DNA from: Marinobacter denitrificans
GTDB taxonomy: Bacteria > Pseudomonadota > Gammaproteobacteria > Pseudomonadales > Oleiphilaceae
Assembly (NCBI RefSeq): GCF_008795955.1
Contig: NZ_VMHN01000011.1
Coordinates: forward strand, 1-64,000
Direction of reading: 5' to 3'
DNA length: 64,000 nt
In this document: one piece after another, positions 26,149-35,063 of the stretch
Layout: each line of letters opens with the position of its first letter
Position numbering within the stretch: position 1 is the first letter of the stretch
Notes under the pieces: generated by a model
Told to the model about the DNA's origin: nothing
The model's input: only the letters and a program-made list of their open reading frames with translations
Databases searched by the model: none
Position numbers and translations under genes: made by a program

Positions 26149-26976
26149 TCAAATGCCTTTGATGTGGCTCTGTACCCGGTACCGAATAAGCTGGTTGCCC
26201 GCTTCAATGACCTCAATGCGAGCACCACGATAACCGATGGTCTGGCTCTCGGAGAGGTCGTACTTCAAGTCTGCAGAAAAGGCTGGTCGGGCGAGGCTTC
26301 CTGAAAACTCACGATACTTGAAAGACAGCTCATCACCTGAGCGTCCCAAGTAAATCAACTCTTGACGAAAGGTTTGGCCGTAATTAGAGAACTTGTAGCG
26401 CTTTGTGCACTGCTCCTCTGTTAGATCAACGGCAAACAGGGCGCTGGATCCACCAAGGATGGAACCGCTCAGAATGGTTCGACCGCCAATGGAAATTGTT
26501 TTCTCTTCTTCCTGATCACCATTACCGTCGGATACCCAATTGGTTATGAGTTTGCCGTGCTGGTCCAACAGGTCCAGGTTGGAAATCTGCAAGGTGCAAC
26601 CTGAATTCAATGGCCCCGAAATAAACTGATAATTTGAGCTGGAAGTCGATACCCCCTCGTTGAGGGCTCGAATGTTCCCATATCCGTAAGCCTTGCTCTC
26701 TCCCTCCGGGGACTCGTAGTTAATCTGATAGAGGGCGCCAGGCAAGAAAAAACGATAACCACTTTGCTCAAATTCCAGGTCTTCGACCTTGAACCCCGGC
26801 GAACCAACACCCCGGGTCCGCTCTAGTACTGATTCCCCTATCTCGGCGCTGACCTCCTGCCCGATAGGTGGATGCATTTCGGTATGAAGTTTTTGCGTAA
26901 CGCCAGTTGTTTGGCAGCCTGCGAGAAAAACGCTGCCAAAGACCGCAATACCGGCCAACCAATTCTGTGATTTCAT
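26149..26976 (-). CDS. Lipoprotein inside the restriction operon
   Basis: A 275-aa lipoprotein of unknown function. Signal MKSQNWLAGIAVFGSVFLAG ends in lipobox LAGC, and the mature protein begins CQTTGVTQKL. The body is beta-rich (GYRFFLPGALYQINYESPEG, SYSFKYREF-like strands near the C-terminus). ATG 26976 is the sensible start; the frame upstream is the shadow of the GIY-YIG gene. It lies 31 bases after that gene and 45 before hsdR, all in one orientation. An exported lipoprotein in a DNA-restriction operon is odd. Confidence 0.7.
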   Translation of the reverse strand: MKSQNWLAGIAVFGSVFLAGCQTTGVTQKLHTEMHPPIGQEVSAEIGESVLERTRGVGSPGFKVEDLEFEQSGYRFFLPGALYQINYESPEGESKAYGYGNIRALNEGVSTSSSNYQFISGPLNSGCTLQISNLDLLDQHGKLITNWVSDGNGDQEEEKTISIGGRTILSGSILGGSSALFAVDLTEEQCTKRYKFSNYGQTFRQELIYLGRSGDELSFKYREFSGSLARPAFSADLKYDLSESQTIGYRGARIEVIEAGNQLIRYRVQSHIKGI

Positions 26977-27007
26977 TAGGTACTGCCTTTTCTGTGTGAC
27001 TTTTGGC

Positions 27008-27949
27008 TCAGTCGTTGAGCGCTTCACTGGTACTTTGAGCCTCGACAAGCGAGCTTTGCCAGTCGCCGTAGGATTTCCTGCTGGTTTCTTCGATCCAGAC
27101 AATCCGGCCATTTGCCGAGCGTCCTGATACCACTGCCGCAGCAGCACTGGGACTTGAGAACGACTGGTCTTGTGTGAAACGCACCGCGCCGGAGGCATCC
27201 GGCACCAGCACACCATCTGCCGTCAACTGATCATACAAGGGCCGATAACTGGTGTAGCTACTGCCGCTCACCCACTTGTCTCGCGCCTGGCTTCCCTCAA
27301 GCACCACAAACTCACCATCGACTTCGCGGGCGGTGGCACGAATGCCGTATTTCGGCAGCTCCATGTAAAAATTCGGGATCGCACCTTCAGAACCAGGCTC
27401 TCCCTGGATCTGCGCTGCAATTTTTTGCCGATCACGGAGAAAGTCGAAGCCCAATACGGGCAAAATGATGCGGACTTGTTCAATAAAGAATGCCATATCG
27501 GCCTGGTCGGACTCCGGGAGTACTGTGTAATCATGGGCGGTGCCGTTGACCAAGCCACAACGTCCGGATTGCTTGGCAATGGCGATGAGCTGGCTTTCCA
27601 GGTACTTCACATGGGCTTTGGTGAGGTTCTGGTCTTTGCTGGTGATCAGGCACACCCGCTCCCAGAAGTCCTTTCCACCTTGTGGCTCAGGACGGTTATG
27701 CTGTTTCAGGCGTTTGGCCACATCATCGGATTCGCCGATGTAGACCAAAGGACGCATGGCGTTGTCTGGATCCGGGCCCACCAGGAAATACACACCGGTG
27801 CGACCGCACTCTGGCCTCTGCACCAACTCGGTCAGTTTGGTGCGGGGCCCCGTCAGGGCATGGCCGGTCCAGTTCATAATCTCGGCAGTCAAAAGACCGT
27901 TCGGCGTGCCATCAACAAGGAACAAACGAATACCGCGTCCTTGGCTCAT
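27008..27949 (-). CDS. GIY-YIG nuclease-family protein with DUF4357
   Basis: A 313-aa protein. The GIY-YIG core is seen as RTGVYFLVGPDPD ... PLVYIGESDDVAKRLKQH, with Arg in the helix and a downstream Glu in KYLESQLIA that could be the metal ligand. The C-terminal DUF4357 segment reads FSSPSAAAAVVSGRSANGRI-VWI. It overlaps hsdS by 4 bases (ATGA). Such genes accompany many type I restriction loci and may act as accessory nucleases. Confidence 0.85.
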   Translation of the reverse strand: MSQGRGIRLFLVDGTPNGLLTAEIMNWTGHALTGPRTKLTELVQRPECGRTGVYFLVGPDPDNAMRPLVYIGESDDVAKRLKQHNRPEPQGGKDFWERVCLITSKDQNLTKAHVKYLESQLIAIAKQSGRCGLVNGTAHDYTVLPESDQADMAFFIEQVRIILPVLGFDFLRDRQKIAAQIQGEPGSEGAIPNFYMELPKYGIRATAREVDGEFVVLEGSQARDKWVSGSSYTSYRPLYDQLTADGVLVPDASGAVRFTQDQSFSSPSAAAAVVSGRSANGRIVWIEETSRKSYGDWQSSLVEAQSTSEALND

Positions 27950-29328
27950 ACTGTAGCCTCCATGCCGGCTTGGCGTACCTTTTCATCAAAAGCACTTTCA
28001 TCGGCCGGTGGTTCCCAGTTACGGACATCGATTTTTCCAGTGACGGCGGCTGATATTAGGGCTGACCGGCGTTCCAAAAGTAGTTGGATTCCTTTATCTG
28101 CCTGTCTTTGTAAATCAGTGAATTGCTGAAGTTCAGATTCGAGAACTTGGAGTATTCGCATCTGCTCATCCACTAAAGGCATCGGCAAATCTAGGTTCAT
28201 CACGTTACTCGATGAGATCGATGCCAAATTCGTACTTTGCTTTGAGTTAAGAAAGAAATATGTACGAGCCCTGCTTGATTGGGTAAACATTGCCAGCCAC
28301 TCTGGCGTCAAGTGTCCATTTGGGCGAATAGCGAAAACATGATTCTGATGCAGGCACGGCTCTACCTCAGCTTTCCATACTGTTCCTCTTCCTAATTTGT
28401 CGTTGTCCCCACCCTCATTCATGAGGACGTCACCTTGCCTCAAGCTATACCTCTCAATCTCAGACTCTAGGACCGCTATCTCCTTCACTTCCGTCAGGTC
28501 CACGTAGCCTGCTTGGACATTTGCCACTCGCAAATAGGGAAGAGAAACCGTTTTCTGATCCTGATAGTCCTTTCCTTTCGCAACTCCCCCTTGAATGGTT
28601 GCATACCACCTTAACTTTCCGACTCTCCAATGCGCCGGCACCTCCCCAAGCCACTCCACCCCAGAGTCCTTCATCGGCACATCGGGATCCAGCCCTTTAG
28701 TCACCGCATAGGAAATTACCGCCTGGCGCTTTTCCTGAAGCAGTTCTATCAGGCGCTCCTGCTCGCGGATAAGGGCGTCGATCTTCGCGGTTTCGTGATC
28801 TAAGAAACGGGCGATTTGTTTTTGTTCACTAACCGGTGGGCAATAGAACCTTGCGCTACCAATAAGCTCTTGATTCAGCAGTTTTGCTCCATAAATGTTC
28901 TCTCTCCCGTAATGAGGGATTGTTTCGGGAGCGGCATATTTCCAGAAGTCCAGACAAATTCCTCTTGTTGGCAGAAAAGCTGCAATTGCTTCATTTGTAT
29001 AAGAGTCGATTTTAAGAAACGCGACTTTCCCGACAGACAATTTGAAAGAGAACAGCATGCTGCCTGCAGGAACAATGACAGCCTTCTTAGCATCAATGGC
29101 CGCATCAGTAATCTTCGACTGGGTGTCTTCAATTTGCCCCCGAGTCATGTCTGCAATTGTTACCCAAGGATGCTCACCATCATAAAACTCATCTTTGCCT
29201 GAGGGAGGTGTCCACCCAACGACGTAGGGAAGGTCCCACGCTATTTTCTTCGATTCCCAATGAGCAGGAACCTCATCTAACCATTCAAAATTTGTTTCTT
29301 TATAAGAGTCATAGGCTTTTAGACTCAT
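27946..29328 (-). CDS. hsdS: Type I restriction specificity subunit
   Basis: A 460-aa HsdS with two target-recognition domains, each ending in a conserved long helix: first after SEQKQIARFLDHETAKIDAL to QEKRQAVISYAVTKGLDP, and second around LLLERRSALISAAVTGKID. Each half opens with WL-EVPAHW, a common HsdS start. It selects the bipartite DNA target for both methylation and cleavage. It overlaps hsdM and the GIY-YIG gene by 4 bases each. The recognised sequence cannot be predicted here. Confidence 0.93.
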   Translation of the reverse strand: MSLKAYDSYKETNFEWLDEVPAHWESKKIAWDLPYVVGWTPPSGKDEFYDGEHPWVTIADMTRGQIEDTQSKITDAAIDAKKAVIVPAGSMLFSFKLSVGKVAFLKIDSYTNEAIAAFLPTRGICLDFWKYAAPETIPHYGRENIYGAKLLNQELIGSARFYCPPVSEQKQIARFLDHETAKIDALIREQERLIELLQEKRQAVISYAVTKGLDPDVPMKDSGVEWLGEVPAHWRVGKLRWYATIQGGVAKGKDYQDQKTVSLPYLRVANVQAGYVDLTEVKEIAVLESEIERYSLRQGDVLMNEGGDNDKLGRGTVWKAEVEPCLHQNHVFAIRPNGHLTPEWLAMFTQSSRARTYFFLNSKQSTNLASISSSNVMNLDLPMPLVDEQMRILQVLESELQQFTDLQRQADKGIQLLLERRSALISAAVTGKIDVRNWEPPADESAFDEKVRQAGMEATV

Positions 29329-31310
29329 GCAGACAACTCCTCAATCATCTGCTTGATCCGGTCGGTACATTGCTTCAGATCCGCATCAATCTCTTCAAGC
29401 GGCCGAGGCGGAGTGAACTCATAGAAATGACGGTTGAATGGAATCTCGAAACCAACAACTCCTACCTCTCCATCTTTGTCATCCCGCTTGGACTCATCAA
29501 TCCAGGCGTCGGGGACATGTGGTTTCACTTCCCGTTCAAAGTAGTCGTACACGGACTCTGAGAGGGGCACGTTCTCATAGTCCCGAAGGCCGGTATCGGC
29601 TTCTGGATTGCCCTTGCTGTCCGTGCAGATATCCGCCTTTGGGTCGCGCTCACTCAAGGCATTGAGCAACGACTTCAGTTGCGGCGCACTCAGATACACC
29701 TGATGATCAGTGAGCGAGGTCTTCAAAGCCTTCTGGAACTGTTTGCGATTCCGGTCGACAATTTCGGCATCCATGGCGCGACAGGCCGCGAGGATCTTGT
29801 CCTGGTCTTCCTGATCCATTTTCTGGATGGCTTTTTCGTCCGCAATCCGTTCAATGCGTTCTTCCGAGGTTTGAAAGTTCAGCTGCAGCGGACGTTCGAC
29901 CGTGATGCGTCGGTAACCGAATGCTTCGATGGGGAAGATTTTACTTTTCTTGGTTTCCTGGAAGTCCCCATACATCCGCACGATCTCGTCCTGGTCGGAC
30001 TCGCTCACAAACTGGCGCTTACTGCCGAGGGACTTACGCATCTTGGTCGCCCGGTCAGTAGCATCGATCAGTTGGATCTTGCCTTTTCGTTCAGCCGGCT
30101 TGTTATTAGAAAGCGCCCACACGTAGGTGGAGATGCCGGTGTTGTAGAACATATCCGTGGGCAGGGCCACGATGGCCTCGACCATGTCGTTCTGCAGCAG
30201 ATAGCGCCGGATTTCGGATTCGCCACTGCCAGCACCACCCGTAAACAGCGGGCTACCATTGAGAATGATGCCGATCCGGGAACCGCCTTCACGGGCATCC
30301 CGCATTTTGCTGACCAGGTGCATCAGGAACAGCAGGGAGCCATCGGACACACGAGGAAGCCCAGGCCCGAAACGGCCATCAAAACCTCGATGCTTATGCT
30401 CATCCGTGACCTGCTTCTGAACCTTTTTCCATTCCACGCCAAACGGCGGGTTACTGAGCATCAGGTCAAATTTATTGGAAGCCAGCTGATCATCCGACAG
30501 GGTGTTGCCGAGCTTGATGTTGCTGACTTCCTGTCCTTTGATCAGCATATCCGCCTTACAGATCGCGTAGGACTCCGGATTCAACTCCTGGCCGTGAAGA
30601 GAGACGGTGACACTCTCGCTGATCTGCTGAATGTACTCGTCGCCTTCGGACAAGAACCCGCCAGTCCCCGCAGTAGGATCATAGATGGTCACAATGCTGT
30701 TAGGCGTCAGCCGCCTCTCTTGTCCAGTCAGGACAAGGGAAGTGGTCAGATGCACGATATCCCGTGGCGTGAAGTGTTCCCCGGCCGTTTCGTTAGAGCT
30801 CTCCGCGAACTTCCGGATCAACTCCTCAAAGATTATCCCCATGCCGAAGTTGCTGATGGTTGCTGGACTCAGGTCAATGCTGGCAAACCGCTGCACCACT
30901 TGGTAGAGCAAGTTGTTGGCGCTGAGCTGTTGAACGAAATCTTCGAAATGGAAATGCTCGAAGATCTCTCGGGCATCCTGGCTGAACGATTGAACATAGC
31001 TCATCAGATCGTCGGCCGTCTGGCTGTCAGATAGGGTTGCCAGGCTTAATGGAGAAGCATTAAAGAACTGCTGGCCCGCTGCTCGAAGCAAGAGTTTCTC
31101 GCGAACCGCATCTGGCTTGGCCTGATGTTCTTGAGCTGCTGACAGTACCTGGGCTTTGGTTGGCTCCAATACGCACTCCAGGCGGCGCAGTAGGGTAAAC
31201 GGTAAAATCACGCGCCCATACTGGCTCTGCTTGAAATCACCGCGCAGAAGGTCGGCAACCGACCAGATAAAAGCGGCGGTTTGGGAGTGGTTAGTTTTGT
31301 CGTCGGTCAT
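29325..31310 (-). CDS. hsdM: Type I restriction adenine methylase subunit
   Basis: A 661-aa N6-adenine methyltransferase. The N-terminal HsdM domain starts FIWSVADLLRGDFKQSQYGR-VILP. The SAM-binding motif DPTAGTGG is at 211-218 and the catalytic NPPF at 287-290. The long C-terminal part includes the GYRRITVERPLQLNF segment typical of this subfamily. With HsdS it methylates host DNA; with HsdR it restricts. It starts 42 bases after the serine recombinase gene. Confidence 0.95.
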   Translation of the reverse strand: MTDDKTNHSQTAAFIWSVADLLRGDFKQSQYGRVILPFTLLRRLECVLEPTKAQVLSAAQEHQAKPDAVREKLLLRAAGQQFFNASPLSLATLSDSQTADDLMSYVQSFSQDAREIFEHFHFEDFVQQLSANNLLYQVVQRFASIDLSPATISNFGMGIIFEELIRKFAESSNETAGEHFTPRDIVHLTTSLVLTGQERRLTPNSIVTIYDPTAGTGGFLSEGDEYIQQISESVTVSLHGQELNPESYAICKADMLIKGQEVSNIKLGNTLSDDQLASNKFDLMLSNPPFGVEWKKVQKQVTDEHKHRGFDGRFGPGLPRVSDGSLLFLMHLVSKMRDAREGGSRIGIILNGSPLFTGGAGSGESEIRRYLLQNDMVEAIVALPTDMFYNTGISTYVWALSNNKPAERKGKIQLIDATDRATKMRKSLGSKRQFVSESDQDEIVRMYGDFQETKKSKIFPIEAFGYRRITVERPLQLNFQTSEERIERIADEKAIQKMDQEDQDKILAACRAMDAEIVDRNRKQFQKALKTSLTDHQVYLSAPQLKSLLNALSERDPKADICTDSKGNPEADTGLRDYENVPLSESVYDYFEREVKPHVPDAWIDESKRDDKDGEVGVVGFEIPFNRHFYEFTPPRPLEEIDADLKQCTDRIKQMIEELSA

Positions 31311-31352
31311 CCGTGGAGCTCCATTACAGCATGTCGTCGGGCTGCGACTATC

Positions 31353-31916
31353 TCAGGCAGCCAATCCAATTCTTTTAAGTGAGGCGTTCAACGTCGTTCG
31401 AGTCACACCGAAGTGAGCCGCAACTTCTGTTTTCGTGATTTGAGGGTCGGAGAGCATAGCGGCTGCTTTACGGACATCCGAATCAGACATGGATGGTTTA
31501 CGGCCACCTTTGCGTCCCCTTGCTCTGGCTGCCTCAAGACCAGCCTTTGTGCGCTCTCTAATCAGATCATGCTCGAACTCAGCCAATGCGCCGAAGATAT
31601 GGAACACCAGGCGTCCGCCTGAGCTGGTTGTATCGATTGCTTCGGTAAGTGATTTGAAGCCAACTTCTCGATCATTCAGATCCTGAACGATCTCAACCAG
31701 ATCTTTCAGTGAGCGTGCCAGCCGATCCAGCTTCCAGACGACGAGAATGTCTCCTTTTCGGAGGGTACGAAGGCACTGCGACAGTTCGGGTCGCTCGCGA
31801 AGTTTGCCGGTAACCTTTTCCTGGAAGATTTGCTCACACCCAGCTTTTTCCAAAGCGTCCACCTGAAACTCAGGATTCTGATCTTGGGTACTGACACGCG
31901 CATAGCCTATGATCAT
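31353..31916 (-). CDS. Serine recombinase (resolvase/invertase family)
   Basis: A 187-aa small serine recombinase. The catalytic Ser is in GYARVSTQDQ, and LVVWKLDRLARSLKDLVEIV and FHIFGALAEFEHDLIRERT complete the active site and dimer helix. A C-terminal helix-turn-helix (ITKTEVAAHFGVTRTTLNAS) binds DNA. ATG 31916 has AAGGTG upstream; GTG three codons earlier is less likely. It is followed closely by hsdM. It may resolve or invert island DNA, but no paired sites were found. Confidence 0.9.
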   Translation of the reverse strand: MIIGYARVSTQDQNPEFQVDALEKAGCEQIFQEKVTGKLRERPELSQCLRTLRKGDILVVWKLDRLARSLKDLVEIVQDLNDREVGFKSLTEAIDTTSSGGRLVFHIFGALAEFEHDLIRERTKAGLEAARARGRKGGRKPSMSDSDVRKAAAMLSDPQITKTEVAAHFGVTRTTLNASLKRIGLAA

Positions 31917-31925
31917 TAAACGCAC

Positions 31926-32218
31926 CTTTTCTAATCATAGTTTTTTGTACGCGATTATTGGACACAAAACAATAGGAATATGCCGGTTTTTCGGGGAGCC
32001 CTCGAAGCGTCCAACAAACGACCGTTTCCTTGCTATCACGAAGTGCATGCTTGATTTGGATGTATTCACGATTTAGAGGAGTTTAGCACCGCTGAAGCGT
32101 GGTCCCCGTAACGGCCGGAAAATGCAATGCACTCGGCGCTTCAGCTTTCATTGGCCAACCGCCAAGAGATAAAGGGATTGAATGGGGCCACCTTCGCTGG
32201 AGATACAAGGGAGGGTTG
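31926..32218. other. Intergenic region between divergent recombinase and TA genes
   Basis: About 290 bases without a gene. The part next to the recombinase start is AT-rich and could hold its promoter and a crossover (res-like) site, but I could not define paired half-sites. The part near the toxin-antitoxin genes leads into their promoter. Confidence 0.4.
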
Positions 32219-32247
32219 TTGTTTCCGGCCGTGTCCGGCTCTATACT
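32219..32247 (+). promoter_or_regulatory. Promoter of the ParS/RES toxin-antitoxin pair
   Basis: A -35 box TTGTTT (32219-32224), 17-base spacer and -10 box TATACT (32242-32247) lie upstream of the antitoxin ATG at 32278. The spacer contains GCCG-TGTC-CGGC, a short inverted repeat that could be the autoregulatory operator. GGAGG precedes the start codon. Confidence 0.55.
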
Positions 32248-32277
32248 GTTATCATATGAAATTTTGGAGGCTATCAA

Positions 32278-32811
32278 ATGATAACTATTGAGTCCGGCGG
32301 AAAAGATAAATCCCGCAGCCAAGTCAAGAGGGTGTTTAAGCCTCAGCTTGAAAAGCGGACGCTTAGCGATGATGAGCTACGCGCCCAAAAAGAGCTGGTT
32401 GTGAAGATCATCTTTAACAGAAATTCTACTTACCGAAAGGGAAATTCGGATATCGTTCATTCCATCACGGAAGGGTTTCCTGCGGCCGCAGTATCTCGGC
32501 TCGTTGAGTACCTCAACATCCGTCAGAATGAGATGCTAAAGCTTCTGCACATTACATCAGCAACTTTCAGTCGTCGCAGGAAAGACGGTAAGCTCGAGTC
32601 TGTCGAGTCGGATCGGGTCTATCGGTATACGCGTTTGGCTGCATTGGCTACGGATATGTTTCATGGTGATGGAGAGGCAGCCCGGCACTGGCTCAAGAGT
32701 CCTGCTTACGCCTTCAAAGGTGAAACGCCGCTGGAACATGCTCAAACTGAATATGGTGCTCGTGAGGTAGAGAATCTGATCGGACGGATTCGACATGGAA
32801 TTCCTTCATGA
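32278..32811 (+). CDS. Xre/ParS/MbcA-type antitoxin (DUF2384)
   Basis: A 177-aa antitoxin for the following RES toxin. The N-terminal half contains the helix-turn-helix (LVEYLNIRQNEMLKLLHITS then ATFSRRRKDGKLESVESDRV). The C-terminal DUF2384 part reads RYTRLAALATDMFHGDGEAA, then ARHWLKSPAYAFKGETPLEH, with the toxin-blocking tail near TEYGAREVENLIGRI. It overlaps the toxin start by 4 bases. It should neutralise the toxin and repress the promoter just upstream. Confidence 0.92.
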   Translation: MITIESGGKDKSRSQVKRVFKPQLEKRTLSDDELRAQKELVVKIIFNRNSTYRKGNSDIVHSITEGFPAAAVSRLVEYLNIRQNEMLKLLHITSATFSRRRKDGKLESVESDRVYRYTRLAALATDMFHGDGEAARHWLKSPAYAFKGETPLEHAQTEYGAREVENLIGRIRHGIPS

Positions 32812-33326
32812 GTGATTTGAAATTATTCAGGATATGCGACCCCCAATACGCCGAGACTCCTGATCAGATGCTTTCTGGAGAGGGGGCTTTTCGATATGGA
32901 GGGCGCTGGAATACTCCTGGGAGTCGAGTTGTCTATTTAGCGGAATCCCTGTCGCTGGCTGCCTATGAGTTGCTTGTGCATGTTCCTGACCAAGTTATTG
33001 CACCCTACAAACGGATCCAGGTTGAGGTTCCAGAGGAGCTAATCATGACGCTGGATGATTCTGTGCTTCCAGATGATTGGCAGGAACCCGGCCACCCTGA
33101 CTTGGTAGCGATCGGTGATGACTGGATTGCCAGCGAACAGTCTCTGGGCCTGTCAGTACCTAGCGCCCTAATTCCTGGAGAACGAAACGTAATGCTGCTT
33201 CGGGATCACCCCGATTTTGACAAATTGCGGGCTGGCGAGATTGAAGATTTTCGTTATGACGCTCGGCTTACGGGAATTGTGAAAAAGCGCTTATCGTCGA
33301 TTGTCGATGATGAAGAAAACGACTGA
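32808..33326 (+). CDS. RES-domain toxin
   Basis: A 172-aa toxin. RES toxins attack NAD+ (or ADP-ribosylate a target) and halt growth. The signature residues are visible: R33 in YGGRWNTPGSRVVYLAES, E54 in LAAYELLVH and S119 in SVPSALIPGERNVML. The size is typical. It is coupled to the antitoxin by a 4-base overlap (ATGA) and probably stabilises the island in the host population. Confidence 0.92.
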   Translation: MSDLKLFRICDPQYAETPDQMLSGEGAFRYGGRWNTPGSRVVYLAESLSLAAYELLVHVPDQVIAPYKRIQVEVPEELIMTLDDSVLPDDWQEPGHPDLVAIGDDWIASEQSLGLSVPSALIPGERNVMLLRDHPDFDKLRAGEIEDFRYDARLTGIVKKRLSSIVDDEEND

Positions 33327-33470
33327 GCTCAGCCATCTAAGTCAGCTTTTACGTACTCCTGAAGACTGTGTCAGATTCTCAAGAAGTTTGAAACTGGAAA
33401 CCGGCGACTTTGAGCCCTTTATGGATACTGCCACCATCATTATCCGACCATCCCACCTGGCTCTCAGCCA

Positions 33471-33704
33471 TCAAGGAGAATCGCTAGCGTTAGCTTCGGG
33501 TGCATCCCCTACTCGCCGAATTTCCTGAGATCCCCAGATCAGGACACAGGGCTTGCCCGAGCGATCCCACACAGCAATCGCGGGGTCTTCTGATTCTGCG
33601 GCAAGCGCCCTCGCCTTTTGTTCAGCCTCATGCAATGATGCAAATCCGTGCTGATCGGCCCTATCAGCCGTAAAATAACCACAGTAAAATTCTGATTCTT
33701 TCAT
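33471..33704 (-). CDS. Small protein of unknown function
   Basis: A 77-aa protein with a beta-alpha-beta look (FYCGYFTADRADQHGFASLH, EAEQKARALAAESEDPAIAV, PCVLIWGSQEIRRVG). AGGTAGCAG precedes the ATG. It converges with the RES gene and is last in a long minus-strand run of uncharacterised island genes. Confidence 0.5.
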   Translation of the reverse strand: MKESEFYCGYFTADRADQHGFASLHEAEQKARALAAESEDPAIAVWDRSGKPCVLIWGSQEIRRVGDAPEANASDSP

Positions 33705-33730
33705 CTGCTACCTGCCTTGGTATTGCCACC

Positions 33731-34573
33731 TCAGTTCACTAGGCGGCTTGTACTCCTGCTGTACTGGTCAATCAATTTCCTGTACTGATCGACCGTGTCA
33801 GAGTTTAAGCCAATCGCCCCACCACGCTCTGCCAACTCTTGAGCTGCAGCAACCAGAGCGCCATCGAGCTTGTCTTCATAACGGGTGTCTTTTAGATTTA
33901 CATCAATGGCGGCCTGCAGGACCTTCAGCCCGTCTTGCAGGGTTTGCTGGGAGTTCGAAAGCCAGAAGCCGATCCGATATCGACAAGGTGCGAAACCAAT
34001 TTCAGCACAGCGGCTAAATGCATCCATCGTGTCCTGGGCCAGCTGTTTGAGTCCACTGGCCTCAATAGTTGGTGCCATAGGAATGGCAACCTCTGGCCCG
34101 CGGACCAGATGCAGATGGTTCAGCAGATTGGTTTCCGCCACGAAGTAATCAGCAGGCCAGTATCCTTTGTCCGACGCCAATTTCATGAGATCGAAGGCGG
34201 CTTGCTCCCGGTTGGGAATATCCGCCTCAGCGAAGAGCAAGAGAAGAGCATTGTTGACCAGGACATCGACACTCATGTCTCCGCTGGTCAGCCGGTTGAC
34301 CCAGTGATTCGGTCCGTAATGAACAATGAAAGGGATACCAACCTCTTCCTGAAAATGCGGTGACGTTGGCGTCGTGTGGTCCATGCCGATTGCCAGCAGC
34401 AGCGTTTGCAGGCGCTCTTCGCTGGTGTCCAGGTTGTGCCCGAAAATTTCGGAGACCCGGTCAAAGGTAACCTCTGGAAACGGCTTTCCAGAGGGAGCGT
34501 CAGTAGAGGCCCAGACCGGTGCAGCGGTCATCATGGCACCCACCAGACAGAGAGATCCGACTAACCGCTTCAT
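33731..34573 (-). CDS. Exported protein of unknown function
   Basis: A 280-aa protein with a signal peptide (KRLVGSLCLVGAMMTAAPVW, cut near WAS). The mature part is helical with Sel1/TPR-like repeats only in appearance (REQAAFDLMKLASDKGYWPA, GLKVLQAAIDVNLKDTRYED). Two Cys (SRCAEIGFAPCRY) could form a disulfide, a possible client for the island's DsbA-like protein. Its start overlaps the upstream stop by 4 bases. Confidence 0.6.
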   Translation of the reverse strand: MKRLVGSLCLVGAMMTAAPVWASTDAPSGKPFPEVTFDRVSEIFGHNLDTSEERLQTLLLAIGMDHTTPTSPHFQEEVGIPFIVHYGPNHWVNRLTSGDMSVDVLVNNALLLLFAEADIPNREQAAFDLMKLASDKGYWPADYFVAETNLLNHLHLVRGPEVAIPMAPTIEASGLKQLAQDTMDAFSRCAEIGFAPCRYRIGFWLSNSQQTLQDGLKVLQAAIDVNLKDTRYEDKLDGALVAAAQELAERGGAIGLNSDTVDQYRKLIDQYSRSTSRLVN

Positions 34574-35061
34574 TCCACGTGCTCCCGGTCCCTCACCTCA
34601 TCGATCTGCCAACTGTCGATATCGGTTGAGTAGCGAAGCTCGATGGTGCGTGCAATTGTCGGAACGTAATCGACACAGGTATTGGTCACGAGGTAATGCA
34701 ATTCAGATTGCCGGGACTGGGAGCCATAGGTTTTGGCGTCCTCGAACGTGAGGCTCTCGCACTTTGCATTCATTCGCTCGAGTTCGAGAACGCGATGCTG
34801 CTCAATGGCTGTACCCTGGCCGGTTGTCTGGGCCAATTGGGCGACCAATTCGCTCAGAAAGCGGCGGTATTTTCGACTGTAGAAGACATTCAAATCCCGA
34901 TCAGACAAGCCGACAGCAGCCTTGTCGTAATAGATTTCAACCAATTCTCTGGCGTTCGCTTCCGTTGCCAAACGCAAAGATTTTCGGTCGTACTCAGGGG
35001 GATCGGCGAGCGCCAATGTGCTCAGGCCCGCCGAAAGCAGCAACAGGGTCAGTTTTTTCAT
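34570..35061 (-). CDS. Exported protein of unknown function
   Basis: A 163-aa protein with a signal peptide (KKLTLLLLSAGLSTLALADP). The mature part has many charged helices and ends in a strand-rich region (SELHYLVTNTCVDYVPTIAR, TIELRYSTDIDSWQIDEVRD) with two Cys. It follows the PH-domain gene by two bases and overlaps the next gene, so it belongs to the same operon. Confidence 0.6.
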   Translation of the reverse strand: MKKLTLLLLSAGLSTLALADPPEYDRKSLRLATEANARELVEIYYDKAAVGLSDRDLNVFYSRKYRRFLSELVAQLAQTTGQGTAIEQHRVLELERMNAKCESLTFEDAKTYGSQSRQSELHYLVTNTCVDYVPTIARTIELRYSTDIDSWQIDEVRDREHVE

Positions 35062-35063
35062 CG

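Noticed and set aside
29679..31034. 451-aa open frame on the plus strand
   Set aside because: It is antisense to hsdM, which has all catalytic motifs; the frame has no recognisable domain.
32278..33326. Possible phage-defence pair instead of toxin-antitoxin
   Set aside because: DUF2384 and RES signatures are clear and the 4-base overlap is typical, so the TA reading is sufficient.
33301..33528. Plus-strand frame overlapping the end of the RES toxin gene
   Set aside because: It has no convincing ribosome site, overlaps two supported genes and shows no domain. A tiny third TA gene cannot be excluded.
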